Of a DNA stretch of 64,000 nucleotides, positions 1 to 11,056 are shown piece after piece. The notes below the pieces were generated by a model that saw only the letters and a list, made by a program, of their open reading frames with translations, made no database searches and was not told the DNA's origin. Both the position numbers and the translations under genes were made by a program. Within the stretch, counting starts at the first letter, position 1. Every line of letters starts with the position of its first letter. The stretch covers positions 248,001 to 312,000 of the forward strand of contig JAXRVH010000039.1 of assembly GCA_034640345.1 (NCBI GenBank). Direction: 5' to 3'. The DNA comes from Drechslera avenae. Its lineage: Eukaryota > Ascomycota > Dothideomycetes > Pleosporales > Pleosporaceae.

Positions 1-242
1 GTGTGTATGAAGGAAGCTCGAGATTGGCCTGAGCTTAGCCCCGCGGAAGTGGGGCTCCGCCGCAGGCACCACCGCCGCTCACCTACATACGCAAACAACC
101 ACGCAGTTGCAGCTCTGAGCCCTCACTACAACACGCGAACACGTTTCCCGCCCGTAAATATTTTCGGAATCTCAGCTGTATTGTATTGCCAAGCAATTGC
201 TGGAACGCCACACATTTCAAATACACCGTCCGAGCCATCGCC
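1..242. other. Upstream region of CSN2
   Basis: No gene is recognisable here. The stretch is the presumed promoter and 5' leader of the COP9 subunit gene that starts at 243. The open frame running through it from position 1 has no recognisable protein character and continues out of frame into the CSN2 exons. Confidence 0.5.
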
Positions 243-1996
243 ATGTCTGATGACGATGACTTTATGCAAGACTCGGGCGATGAGGAGTAAGTCCGAGTGG
301 CAGATGAACAGTATGCCCTCTAACAATTCCCAGGTACGATTTCGAGTACGAAGACGACGACGACGAGCAGAGTGGCGATGTCGACATTGAGAACAAGTAC
401 TACAATGCGAAGCAACTCAAAGCCGACGACCCCGAGGCAGCCATAGACGAGTTCTTGGGTATGCCTGCACTGGAAGAGGAGAAGTCAGACTGGTACGCAA
501 CATGAGTATCTGGCGCCGTGGATATGAGCTGACGGGTATGTAGGGGCTTCAAGGGCTTGAAGCAGGCAATCAAGCTGGAATTCAAGCTAGCGCGCTACGA
601 CAAGGTAGATATGGCAACGTCTGCGGTTTGGCTCTGGCTGACATATCCACAGGCTGTGGAGCACTACAAGGAGCTTCTTACTTATGTCAAGTCGGCCGTG
701 ACGCGCAACTACTCGGAGAAGTCTATTAACAACATGCTCGACTTTATAGAAAAGTCAGCAGAAGACGCCGACGCCTACCGCTGCATGGAAAAGTTCTACG
801 CGCTCACCCTTGACATCTTCCAGAGCACCAATAACGAGCGACTTTGGCTAAAGACAAACATCAAGCTCGCCCGGCTGTGGTTGGATAGGAAGGACTATCG
901 GCAGCTTACGGACAAGCTCCGGGAGTTACACAAGGCTTGTCAACTCGATGACGGAACCGACGACCCGAGCAAAGGCACATATTCATTGGAGGTCTACTCG
1001 CTGGAGATTCTGATGTATGCCGAGACCAGGAATAACAAGCGGCTAAAAGTAGTCTTGTCCGAATTCAACATTGTCCGCATCATCGCTAAACACTACGACA
1101 GGCACTGTACCAGCGAGCGCTCAAGGTCAAATCGGCCGTGCCACATCCCAAGATTATGGGAATTATCCGGGAGTGTGGTGGCAAGATGCACATGAGCGAA
1201 GGCAAGCACCCAGCTGTCCGAGACTCTCAGTCGGTACTAACGCGTCCCAGAGAACTGGAAGGGGGCGCAGAGTGACTTTTTCGAGAGTTTCAAAAATTAC
1301 GACGAGGCTGGATCGCTTCAGAGGATCCAGGTTCTCAAGTATCTAGTTCTGGCGACGATGCTGTCGGGGTCGGACATCAATCCGTTTGACTCGCAAGAGA
1401 CCAAGCCGTACCAGAACGACCCGCGCATCTCTACCATGACGGACCTTGTCAACGCCTATCAGCTCGAAGACATCCACGGGTACGAGAGGATTCTGCAGAA
1501 CAACAAGGAGCTGCTTGAGGATCCGTTTATTGCCGAGAATATTGACGAAGTGACGCGGAACGTGCGCACCAAGGCGGTGGTCAAGCTGGTTGCGCCCTAC
1601 ACCAGGTTCACATTGGCATTCATCTCGAAACAGCTCAAGATCTCCCTTTCCGAGGTCCAGGAGATCGTAGGGTTTCTGATTGTCGATAAGCGGCTGCGCG
1701 GCAAGATCAACCAGCAAAAGGGAACGGTGGAGATAGAGAGCAGCACAGACATGGATCGGGTGCAGGCAATGAAGGAATGGAGTAGTGCGATTGGATGTCT
1801 GTGGCAGACGGTGTTGAACGAGGGGGAGGGCTTCAGGGCAGACGAGAGTGGCTCACAGTTCACGGGGGGTGGTGGTGGTGGTGGTGGTGCAGGGGGCGCG
1901 GGCATGGTTTGGAGCCAAGGTTCCATGGGCGGCAAGTCTGGACGAGCAAGAGGCAAGGGCCTGGGGCGGATGTCGGGAATGGTAGGGAAAGGATGA
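243..1996 (+). CDS. CSN2: COP9 signalosome complex subunit 2 (CSN2)
   Basis: PCI-domain scaffold subunit of the COP9 signalosome, the complex that removes NEDD8 from cullins and so controls cullin-RING ubiquitin ligases in nucleus and cytoplasm. Six exons: 243-286, 334-492, 544-604, 653-1048, 1102-1201, 1251-1996, giving 501 aa. The start is the ATG opening an acidic N-terminus (MSDDDDFMQDSGDEE), as is usual for CSN2. The middle carries the TPR-like helical repeats (YSEKSINNMLDFIEK, LWLKTNIKLARLWLDR), then the family block DFFESFKNYDEAGS and INPFDSQETKPYQNDP, and a PCI winged helix ending LRGKINQQKGTVEIES. The fifth intron (1202-1250) begins with GC instead of GT. The last 60 or so residues form a Gly/Arg-rich tail beyond the normal family end; human CSN2 is 443 aa. 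Identification is very secure; exon borders rest on frame continuity. Confidence 0.95.
1202..1250 (+). other. GC-AG intron inside CSN2
   Basis: The exon before it ends ...GCGAAG and the intron starts GCAAGC. A perfect TACTAAC branch point lies at 1235-1241 and the acceptor CCCAG ends at 1250. Joining across it restores the frame (..HMSEENWKGAQSDFF..), which matches the family. No GT donor nearby keeps the frame. Confidence 0.85.
1862..1891 (+). repeat. (GGT)n tract encoding polyglycine in CSN2
   Basis: A run of GGT triplets encodes about eight consecutive glycines at the start of the C-terminal Gly/Arg-rich tail of CSN2. A short coding microsatellite such as this may vary in length between strains. 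Confidence 0.7.
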
Positions 1997-3904
1997 CTTG
2001 CAGCATCGGTCGCGGGCGGTCCACAAGACAACCTGTAACTGGGTTGCCGGGCAGACTACGGGGACACTGGCAGTTGCACATTACCGTCACCGAGGCGTCT
2101 CTCACCTGAAAGATTGAGACATGCGGTCAGGGTGCTCGAGGCGGCGGGCGAGGGTTGGACGGTCGGGTAGCACCGGGCAAGAGTTGGCCTGCACATGGGC
2201 AGTAGGCGTCTCAACATGGTCGCTGGGGCGGCGGACATGTTCGGTCACGCAACAAAGTGCAATTAGCCACAGGTCGGTAGCGGTCCAAGTCGTATGTATG
2301 TAACATGGTCTCGTTTTCTTGCTGCAACCCGCCAAGGTTCCGATTGCGCGGTCATCGCGGAAGCTTGCAGCCCCGGTGCGCCTCGACAGCATGCTGGGTG
2401 TGAGTGGTGGACGGTGACGCAGCGACCGGCGGCTTCGCTTTGGCTGCAACGCGATCGATCTCGGCCTCAGCCTTTTGCGAATGCGACGCTGGGTGTTTGT
2501 GTTTTGGAGCTGCACGCTGCTGCGAGCTGCGAGCTGCGAGCTCGATGCTAGACTCCGGGGAAGCGGGCACGGACGATGAAGGCTGGCGCAAGCGAGCCGC
2601 TCAGCTAATAACAGCCCCCCCCCTTCATCCTTCACGCACCGCGGCCAGGCCTGACTCGCGCCTGGTGTGCTATCGCTAACTTCTTCCAAGCTCATCTCGG
2701 GTGCCATGTAGTTGTTTTTTCTTCTGTCGCATCAGCGCCACGCCCTCGCAGAGCGAATCATGCAATGCAGGCCCGCCGCTGTGACAAGACCGCTCAGACG
2801 CGAGAGGCGAGCTCCCGCACCAGCCGCTGACCCTCTTTTTTTTTTCCTTCGACGCCATCTTGCCCAGGCATGCTGCGAGTGCATTCCACTGCGTCACACA
2901 GCGTTTGGCCGCCCTCCCTCGTCGATTGCATGCATGCACCACACAAGCCTCAAGACTCCGTCATTATTCCGGTTGGCGGGGCTGCTCGAGTTGCTACGCC
3001 TGCCGGAGCCTCCAGGGGGAGGGGGGGGGCTCCCCCGATTCTGTCATGGTAGCCGTCTCGTGATAGTCAGTGTCCCGCGGTTCTATGCTCGGCGACTCCA
3101 TGTTTGACGTGATGAATGTCGAGAGGGAAACAGAGTCAGAGTACACTTCAATTTCCTCATGTGTGCCCTTCAAGCCTAGCCGGCTCCAGAATCGATAGGA
3201 TCCACGGCCAGCCGTGGTTGCGCATCGACTTGGCCCATTTGCCCTCGAGTGATGCACCCTCGTCTCTGGCCTCGATAGTAGTTGCTTTTGCTGGATGCCT
3301 CCTCCTGGCGCTCCTTGTGTCGAGGGCCTCCCTCTTGTACGCCGTCACGTTCCGCCCTCTCTCCTCTCCTCTCTCTCCTTCTCTCTTCCTCCCAGGTGTC
3401 CGGTGCAACATAGACCGGCTGTTCCAACGCGCCTGGACGAAAGTGTTGCAACTTGCCTTGGTACCTGGCATCTGGAAATCCACTGGCACGCCGACGATCC
3501 GTCCTTGTCTCTGCCATATATTGGCGCTGTGCCCCTGGACGCCGGTGGGTATCACAGCAACGACACAGCTTCCAGCCCACGGTGGCGGGTCTCTGCACCT
3601 ACTAAAGACACTGCTGCCCTCCCCTCACCCCCCCAGCAGCTCGTGGACGAATTGCTGCTGAGGTCGATTGCGCGTTGCCGAACCTGTTGTGGAATCACTG
3701 CATCCAATTGCCAGTCATTGCCGCCAGTCACGCCCACCAAGGCCACCAAGGGAGGCAACTGAGGGCACATTGCCGTGGCATCGAGAACGTCGCAACCCCC
3801 TCGCGCAACACTCACACGCATACATCCACTCACCCGCACACACACACACAAACCTACTCACACACACACATACACACACACACACACCGGCCATCTTGGA
3901 CAAG
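1997..3904. other. Intergenic region between CSN2 and the otubain gene
   Basis: Holds the 3' side of CSN2 and a long promoter/leader region for the otubain gene. It has short C-runs, T-runs and CT-rich patches (for example 3355-3400) and ends in a CA-rich leader. Open frames on both strands look random (Cys-, Arg- and Ser-rich) and none is convincing as a gene. Confidence 0.5.
3836..3888 (+). repeat. CA-rich microsatellite in the otubain leader
   Basis: Interrupted (CA)n tract immediately upstream of the otubain start codon at 3905. It almost certainly lies in the 5' UTR or core promoter. Confidence 0.8.
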
Positions 3905-5859
3905 ATGAGCAGGCAGTCGGTTATGGCGGGCTTTCACGGGCACCAGTACCCGCACTCGCATCTACACCAGGGCCACTATCGAGTTCCGGCTCAGAGCCAC
4001 TACCAAAACGGGTTGGCGTTCGCTATCCGCGCCCCGGTCCTTCCTCCCGGGAGCTTTAATCATCACACTGGCCATCACCACCCAGGCCACCAGCACCGCA
4101 ACCCCCACCTCAACATGGCCGCATACCCATCCGACGACGAGTATGCTCACCTGCAGAAGCTGTCGAGCGAGTACGAGCCAGAGGCCACTGTAAGTTGCAA
4201 TCATGCTGCCGCTAAGTTGTAGACGGGGACCGCGCTGACTGCCCCAGGGCCCACTGGTTGGCCAACGCCAAAGCAGCGCTGCCATTACGACACAATATGC
4301 CGCCGCAGATCCCGTCTTCCAAGTCAAGACGGCCGCACTGCCTGCCAAATATGCCTACTTCCGCACCTGTCGCGGCGACGGCCACTGTGGATGGCGGGGT
4401 GAGTTTTCCACCCACCTGTTGAGTGCTAGTCTGTTTTGCCCGGTGCTAAAATGAAATCAACAGCAATCGCCTTTACCTACTTTGAGGCCCTGGTGCGCCT
4501 GGGCGACGTGAACAAGTTTGACGAAGAAGAAGCCCGCCTCAACTCGCTGGGCAATCTGCTCGAGCACATTGGCTACTCGCGCGACATCTGGATTGACTTT
4601 GCCGAGGAGGCCTTTGAGCTGCTGCACAAGCTTGCCAACTCGCTGCGTAGCATGGACGGTCAAGCCGCCGACATCCTTCTCACCACCTTTAACAACATGG
4701 GCGAGTCCATGGCAATCATCACTTACGTCAAGGTGGGCAGCCAGCACCTCTTTCGCTGTCATCTCAGGGCTAATTACAAATGCAGCTTCTTGCCAGCGCC
4801 TGGATACAGACTCACGCCGACAACTTCAGGCACTTCATAGACAGTGGCGACGTCAAGGGCTACTGTGCCAACTACATTGAGCCCACACAGTGTGAAGCTG
4901 ACAACATCGGCGTCGCTGCTCTCGCCGAAGCGCTTGTCAAGCCTGCCGGCTTCGGTCTTGAGGTATGGTATCTGGACCGCTCACCAGGGGAAGAGATCAA
5001 CCGCAGCTTCTATCTCGAGCCAACCGACCCACATCATCGTCCCATCGCCGGTGCCCCTATGCTGAGACTGCTCTACCGGCCGTAAGTCCATTACATTGCT
5101 GCAACTTCCCCTTCCGCTCGCTGACCCAAAACCAGCGGCCATTACGACATCCTCTACAAAGCCGAGGATGTGCCCCAAGTTCAGCAACAGCCTATTCCGC
5201 CACAGCAACCACTACACGTTGCTCTAGCCAACTACACTGACGACTTCCTACCCACTGCAACCAATGTCGGTGACGTGATGAACATGATCCCGGGAATGTA
5301 TCCCTCTGGTGTTGGTCTAGGCCAACGGTGGCCTTCGCTTTCGTACGACTTCAGCCCAACCCCCGCTTCTCTCCCTCAGGTTACGCCTGTCCAGCCATAT
5401 GCCCCAGCGCCAACACCTGTAACACCGGTTAGCGCCTCTCATATGGACTTTGTTACATCTATCCACTCTGCCAGCACGAACCAGTACAACCCGCCGAGTC
5501 ATCACAGCATCCACCTCGAACAACCTCCTGTGACACTTCCCATACATCCTCCCCCGCCGCCTGTGAGCATTGAAAGGGCAGCTCCTGTATGCGTCGAAAG
5601 GGGCGGTCCTTTCCGGCCTTCCATGTACGAGCTGGAACCAGGTTTTGGATCATCAATGCAGGTGCAACCGTTCCAGACGGCCATATTTCGCAAGTAAGCA
5701 AACCCGCTAGCTCAGCACCTCTTTCCTCGACTGACAGAACCAAGTTCACATTTCAACACCGCACACTTTATGAATCCCGACTTTTCACCTGAACAGTGGA
5801 ATCCGGACGGCGAGTACGCTACGGGAAACAAAGGTCGGCACAAGTCACACTCATCCTAA
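3905..5859 (+). CDS. Otubain-like ubiquitin thioesterase (peptidase C65, OTU superfamily)
   Basis: Cysteine protease expected to cleave ubiquitin chains. Six exons: 3905-4189, 4248-4398, 4464-4732, 4786-5081, 5136-5693, 5745-5859, giving 557 aa. The catalytic loop reads CRGDGHCGWRAIAF, with Asp139 and Cys142; the matching histidine is H336 in GHYDILYK. The order (Cys loop, helical ubiquitin-binding region, GHYDILY near the end of the fold) is that of the otubain C65 family. N-terminal to the fold is a His/Pro/Tyr-rich stretch of about 90 residues; C-terminal is a Pro/Gln-rich extension of roughly 200 residues. The chain ends in a segment around AHFMNPDFSPEQW that I recall as typical of fungal otubains, which decides the last acceptor (5744 rather than 5737). 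Using 5737 gives a different 21-residue end. The fold assignment is strong; chain-linkage preference cannot be read from sequence. Confidence 0.9.
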
Positions 5860-8658
5860 CACCTTTGCCCCCCTCACTTTCGGTCTATCTACCTTCTTTC
5901 CGGTGGCTTCTTTTAAACATCTTAGCGAGTACTAGCGTGGCGTTTATCGACCTTGCTCTGCTTTCCTCGCAACATGCATCATCGTCTCAATGGCCCTACC
6001 ACACTGACGATGATCTACGGCCGACACCACTCAGTTCCTCATATACGGAAAAGCAATGGTACTCCAAGTGCCTGCATTCGGGTTCATTCGGCGGTTTACA
6101 TTTGCTTTTACTTGAGCATCATCTACAACACATCATCTCCCTTCCAGCGATGTACCATCTCTTCTTCCCTACAAGTCAACTCCGCAAGGATACACGACCG
6201 TGACGAATACCAAGACTATCTGCCTCAGGGTGATCGACCTTAGAGTTGAACATCTTTATAGTGGTTTCTTGTCCTTCTACTTTCCATAACATTATCGGCC
6301 ATGGTGCACACACACACACAATCCCCGGTATATTTTAACCTTACACCTTTCCTCGATATAATGAAAAACACTATTCGGTATGCGCTGTCTCTCTGGTTCT
6401 GCCACTTGTGCCCTGTCATCAAAGATCAACTCAAACTTGGGCCGGCAGTGTCTTCCGTATCTATCCCTGGCAATGCCTGTGCACGACACGACACTGAGCG
6501 AATAAGGGTGGGGGAATTGGCGAACCCCTGCAGGGCGGGAAATTCCGGATCCTTCACAAGGTGATAACCGAAAGGCCCCTCCTCCGTCACAGGAGACGGG
6601 CTCGTGGGACTCGGTCACGCGGTAGATAAGAAAGACAGTCAAAAATAAACAAACAATGCAAAACTAGGTATCCCAAAAATCACTGCCCTCGTGCATACGT
6701 GATTGATTACCACATCATCAAAAGTGAAGTACGGATACCGACCCGCCCTCCCCCGCCTCCAGCATGTTGTAAAAAGTGTAAGTATAGACGGGCGACCAGG
6801 ATGTCTGTCCATAAGATATGATCCTACACTATTGGCGTGCGGCTTACAAGCGATGGCGCACACGACGTTTGAATCTTGCAACGGGAACAAGAGAGGGGCG
6901 GAGTTTGGATTACATGCACCCACATACGCCCACCCACCCACTGTATAGTACATGCATCTAGATCGCGACGCAGTAGAATAATCCATGATGCTGGTTGGGC
7001 CCCGCTTTGCTTATTTGCCGCTCTCGCATGTACATAACATGTTGGGTGCGTACGTTCATGTAGGCCACCTGCAAGCCACGGCAGGGCAAGCAAGAGAGGG
7101 GTATGCCGGTTCACATTGTGTGAGGCTGACAGAACGGTGAGAAGGAAGGAAAAGAAAAAAAAGCAAGCAGAAAACCAACAAAAAAAACTAAAAGTCTTCC
7201 CCACAGTATATTTTCGGTCAATATTTGCTTCTTTGTGGCGGCTTGGGGCTGTCTCGGCTCAGAGCTGAGGAGGAAGTAAAAAGAGAAAAAAAAAGATAGA
7301 TAGATAGATAGGTGGATAGATTTTCACGCAAGATGACCAAGGGTCAGTACGTAAGCTTGAACGGCCCAAAAGATTTCTTTGATCCTTTGGTTTCATGCAC
7401 CTTGCAATACGAGACCTCTTGATCCTGCTCCGGCTAGATACAGGTATCGTTCTGAGCAGAGCAGAGCAAAGACAAGATACAAACTTCTGCAACAAACGCC
7501 ACTTGTTCACCGTCTTTCTTGTGCGCTCGGGAAATGAAGACAGGAGTGAGGAGATTTGTCATAGAGCATACGGTTGCATTGTCGAACGGCTGTTCGCAGG
7601 ATCGGGTAACGTCGAATACGTTTCTAGTGTACTTTTTCTTCTTCTTCTCTGCCCTCTGAGCGAGTCAGGTGCGCGCAGCCCGGGGAACCCACGCCTGCGA
7701 CGACCTATACTTGACGGGCCGTTATAGGCACGGAGGGTCGCCCGAGTCGTACCATATGCGAGTGAACTCACACCGCTCAAGACACTTTGTGTTGATCCCT
7801 CGATCCACTTGTTTCGCCTTAGCATGAGGATTCCTCTCCTCGATCCTACGAGCTCATATCCAGCTTACGGTACTCTTTGTCAGTTGTCATTGTAGCTGTA
7901 TCCGTATCGTTAGACCACGTTTCCTACTACTGCTCCACCCCTCTTGTCATGCGCCCTTCTGGGCGGTATACCACAGTATGAACCGTGAGTCCACCGCGCA
8001 AACCGCAAAGTAGCACGGCAGGACGGGTGGAAAGAGTTGCGTGATCGAAACTGGGCCCCGCCTCTGCACACTTGATTTTTTATCCCGCAGTGCAGCTGAC
8101 ATTGATCCAAGCGCGACATGAAAGACACGGCGTACTGCTTGTTCCGTGGGTACAAGCAAGTTTGGTCAATAGTCGTACAATTGCAAGAGAGAAAGAGCTG
8201 CACGAGCTACCCCGCTCTGTGTCATGATGGGCTTGCAAAGGGCTTCATTTTGTGGTCAAGGGTTCTTGGTTGCGTCCTCTTGAGAGTTCTCGCGATAGCG
8301 TACCAAGTCCGTTGGGTACGAGAATGGCCGTGATATTGTGGAATGAGCTATCGTCGGGGCTCGCCGGTTAGGAAACATGGGCGGACAAGTTTGTAACGAT
8401 GGATTCGTATGTATTATTGATCAAGTTTCGGATACGCAGGCCTGCCGTGATGTACGGACTAGGCAATGAATGAAGCAGTTTTACGCGGAAAGGTATCACA
8501 CATCCAGACTGCGTGCGAAGCTTCTCGGAGCCGAGATGCCCGGGTATGGCGGGAAGCATGCGCGACATCAACTACTTCTTGTGCGTCGCAGGGTCCGCCC
8601 GGTCGCTCGGACTCAAGATCGGCATCATAGTATGTACGGTTCCAACGTTGCCGGCGGT
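5860..8658. other. Intergenic region between convergent otubain and IPI3 genes
   Basis: About 2.8 kb without a convincing gene. It should hold both 3' UTRs. Seen inside it: a short CA run at 6307-6320, a purine-rich stretch at 7139-7192, and a GATA tetranucleotide repeat at 7295-7311. Open frames in it reach 126 aa but none has recognisable domain content. Confidence 0.5.
7295..7311 (+). repeat. (GATA)n microsatellite
   Basis: About four tandem GATA units, preceded by an A-rich stretch, in the intergenic region between the otubain and IPI3 genes. Confidence 0.7.
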
Positions 8659-10410
8659 TTAGGCCTCGTCAGCCGCATCAGTATCGTCTGATTCTGACTC
8701 GGAGGTGGCGTCAGTGCAGTCGTTCATCTCCACGTCGCCGCCTGCATGACAATGGTTTGCACCATTGCGGGCTCGGCCCATTGTCTTTTTCGCCCGGACT
8801 CTGGCACGATCAGCCCTCTTCTTTTCTTGGCGGACAAAGTAGTCTTTCTCCTGGCGCAATTCTGCTAATTGCGAGAAAGTGACCTTCTGTATGCGTTGCA
8901 GGCTTGCTAGCTGCTTCTTCAACTCTTTGACTTCTGCTTGTTGAGCATTGGCTGATGACATGGACCCATTTGCACCATCTCCATCAAGTGCCATGAAGTC
9001 GGCCGATGAACCAGAGCCCCCTTTAGCCTGGGCGTTCCATGAGTCCAATTCGGCTAAGCTCTCTTCCAGCATATCGGTAGGAAAGCAGGGATGGGTGAGG
9101 GCGTCTTTGAATGCACTCTTCCCCGTAGACGTCTTTTCTGTGGCAGATACGTGAGGCACGTGCAGCCGAGCCGTCAGCTGCATGTTCAAGGTATAGTTTG
9201 GCGGGATCAGGCCATTCCCGCTGCTTGTCAATCCGGCATCCTGTTTCGGTTTTACAATGGTATGGATCTTGAAGCTTGGCTCCCGCATATTGGGGAAGCC
9301 GGCAGGTGGCAGAAAGTGAAGGTTTGAAACAGGGCCTGGTAGATTGGCAGGTGTAGAAAGATAGTTTGCCTTTGCAACATCCCAAGTCGCGATCTTGCCA
9401 CTTACATGGCCAGATATCAATGTCGTGCCATCCCAGCTCAAACTCAGACTGAGCGCACCACCGAGTTTCTGCGAGTCGGCACTGAACCGCGTCTTCGGTG
9501 AAGGTTGTATAGGGCGGTGAGACGACGCACTGTCACGGAGAAGGTCGAGCGAGGTGTGCTTCTGCATGTCATCATCATAGAAGTCAATCGTCTGTAGGCT
9601 GCCATCGGCATAGGCAACATAAAAGGCCCGGTCTGCAGGATCCAGAGTCACTGCGGTGGGCGCCTCGTGCAGCAGATATGTCCTCAGCGCGTGTCCGTTA
9701 TGGTAGTCCCACACTATGGCAGATTTGTCCCCGGATATAGAAACGGCGATATTGGCACTGCTCGAACTGTGCCCGCAAGCGATGGACGATATGGGGCCAC
9801 GGTGGGTGGAAAGTGTATGGATGGGCGAGCGAGAGGCATCAGGAGAGAAGGAGAGTATCGATGGCAACGCCCATACATGAACCATGGCGTCCGAGGAACC
9901 AGACAGGAAGAAATTGGAGGAGGGGTCGACGACAATGCAAGTTACTGGCTGGAGATGGGACGTGGATGTAGAGACGAGGCGACCGGAGCAAATCTGGAAC
10001 ATGAATGCATATATATCAGCATATTTCTCCTTGCTGGAGCTGCCGCATCCGCATCTGGGCTATAAACTGACCTCCCACACCAATATCCGTCCGCTCTCGG
10101 TCCCCAGCAGCAGTACGCTGGCTTGGGCGGCGAGGGTAATGCTATGTATCCGCTCTGGAAACGGCACCAGCGCTTCCTGATTGCCCTTTTCTCTGCTGTA
10201 GACATGGACAATCGCCTTGTCCGCCTGCGCGGCGAAAATGTGCGAGCTGGTCACTGCAACGCCATTTGGCGCAGTTGCGCTCTTCTTGAAGACATGTCTC
10301 TGCGCGACCAATGGCTGGAACTCGTGGACGAAGATGCCGGCATCCTTGGTGACGCCTGTATTCGGCTTGGTCGAGGCCGAAATGGCGGCCACGAATTGTT
10401 CGGTGAGCAT
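8659..10410 (-). CDS. IPI3: Pre-rRNA-processing WD40 protein Ipi3 (WDR18 family)
   Basis: WD40 beta-propeller subunit of the nuclear Rix1 complex (Rix1-Ipi1-Ipi3), which acts in ITS2 processing and late maturation of pre-60S ribosomes with the Mdn1 ATPase. Two exons on the minus strand: 10072-10410 and 8659-9993, giving 557 aa. Start MLTEQFVAAISAS. WD-type blades are seen as GRILVWE, DAMVHVWALPS, DKSAIVWDYHNG and GKIATWDV. The C-terminal part carries a charged coiled coil (VKELKKQLASLQRIQK, then FVRQEKKRADRARVR) and an acidic tail (SESESDDTDAADEA), as in Ipi3/WDR18. The divergent neighbour starting at 11057 shares a 646-bp promoter region. Other WD40 proteins are possible in principle, but blade layout plus C-terminal coiled coil favour Ipi3. 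Confidence 0.85.
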
Positions 10411-11056
10411 GGCCGGGCGTGGTTTGTTGAAGTCGGTCTTGTCGCGAGACTGAAAGTTGGAAGCTCTAGAAATTTTGGTGGAGCCCGCGAGTCGCGTCTT
10501 TACTGGTAGCGTCTGTGCCTAGACTAGCCGTCGGACATGCTGACTGCTGAGCAAGGGAACACCAGTTCATCCACCACCACCGTCGCCGCTGTCGCCGCTG
10601 CTCGTAAACGGTATAAAGAGTACTGGCTCGTCTTCATCTTCCCTGTGGTTCTCAGCTGGGTTCTGCCACTACAGATGCCGCCTTTACCACGCCAGCACCA
10701 TCTCCTGCCTCATCTGGCACCTGCATGTCTGATTCACGATTATGCCACAGGCTTTTCCCATTGCAGCCCCCGGACCATGCGTCCCAATTAATAGATAATT
10801 GTTTCGCTGCCGATCGACCCGATGACGTAACGGGTGAATCCCACAATGCCCCTTGCGCCTGAGCCGTTTACAGTCGAATCCGGTAGGGCAGCGTTTGCAA
10901 CATGAAACCTGCTTCGTCTTTGATCATAAGACAGACCGAGTCTTGGACGTTCTAATACACAAGTTGCTCATCTTCCCTGCCCTTTGCAACCTTGCAAACA
11001 TCCACATCTACGCCAGCTCGTTACTTCACCTTGAATAGGCATACTTTCAGCCCAGT
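10411..11056. promoter_or_regulatory. Divergent promoter region, IPI3 and XPA-C-like gene
   Basis: 646 bp between two start codons pointing apart. A TATAAA element is at 10612-10617, but it is not well placed for either start. No other element is clear. Confidence 0.45.

Noticed and set aside
2102..2707. 201-codon minus-strand frame
   Set aside because: Ser/Arg/Pro-rich, overlaps several other frames and no family character is seen; lies in the 3' flank of CSN2.
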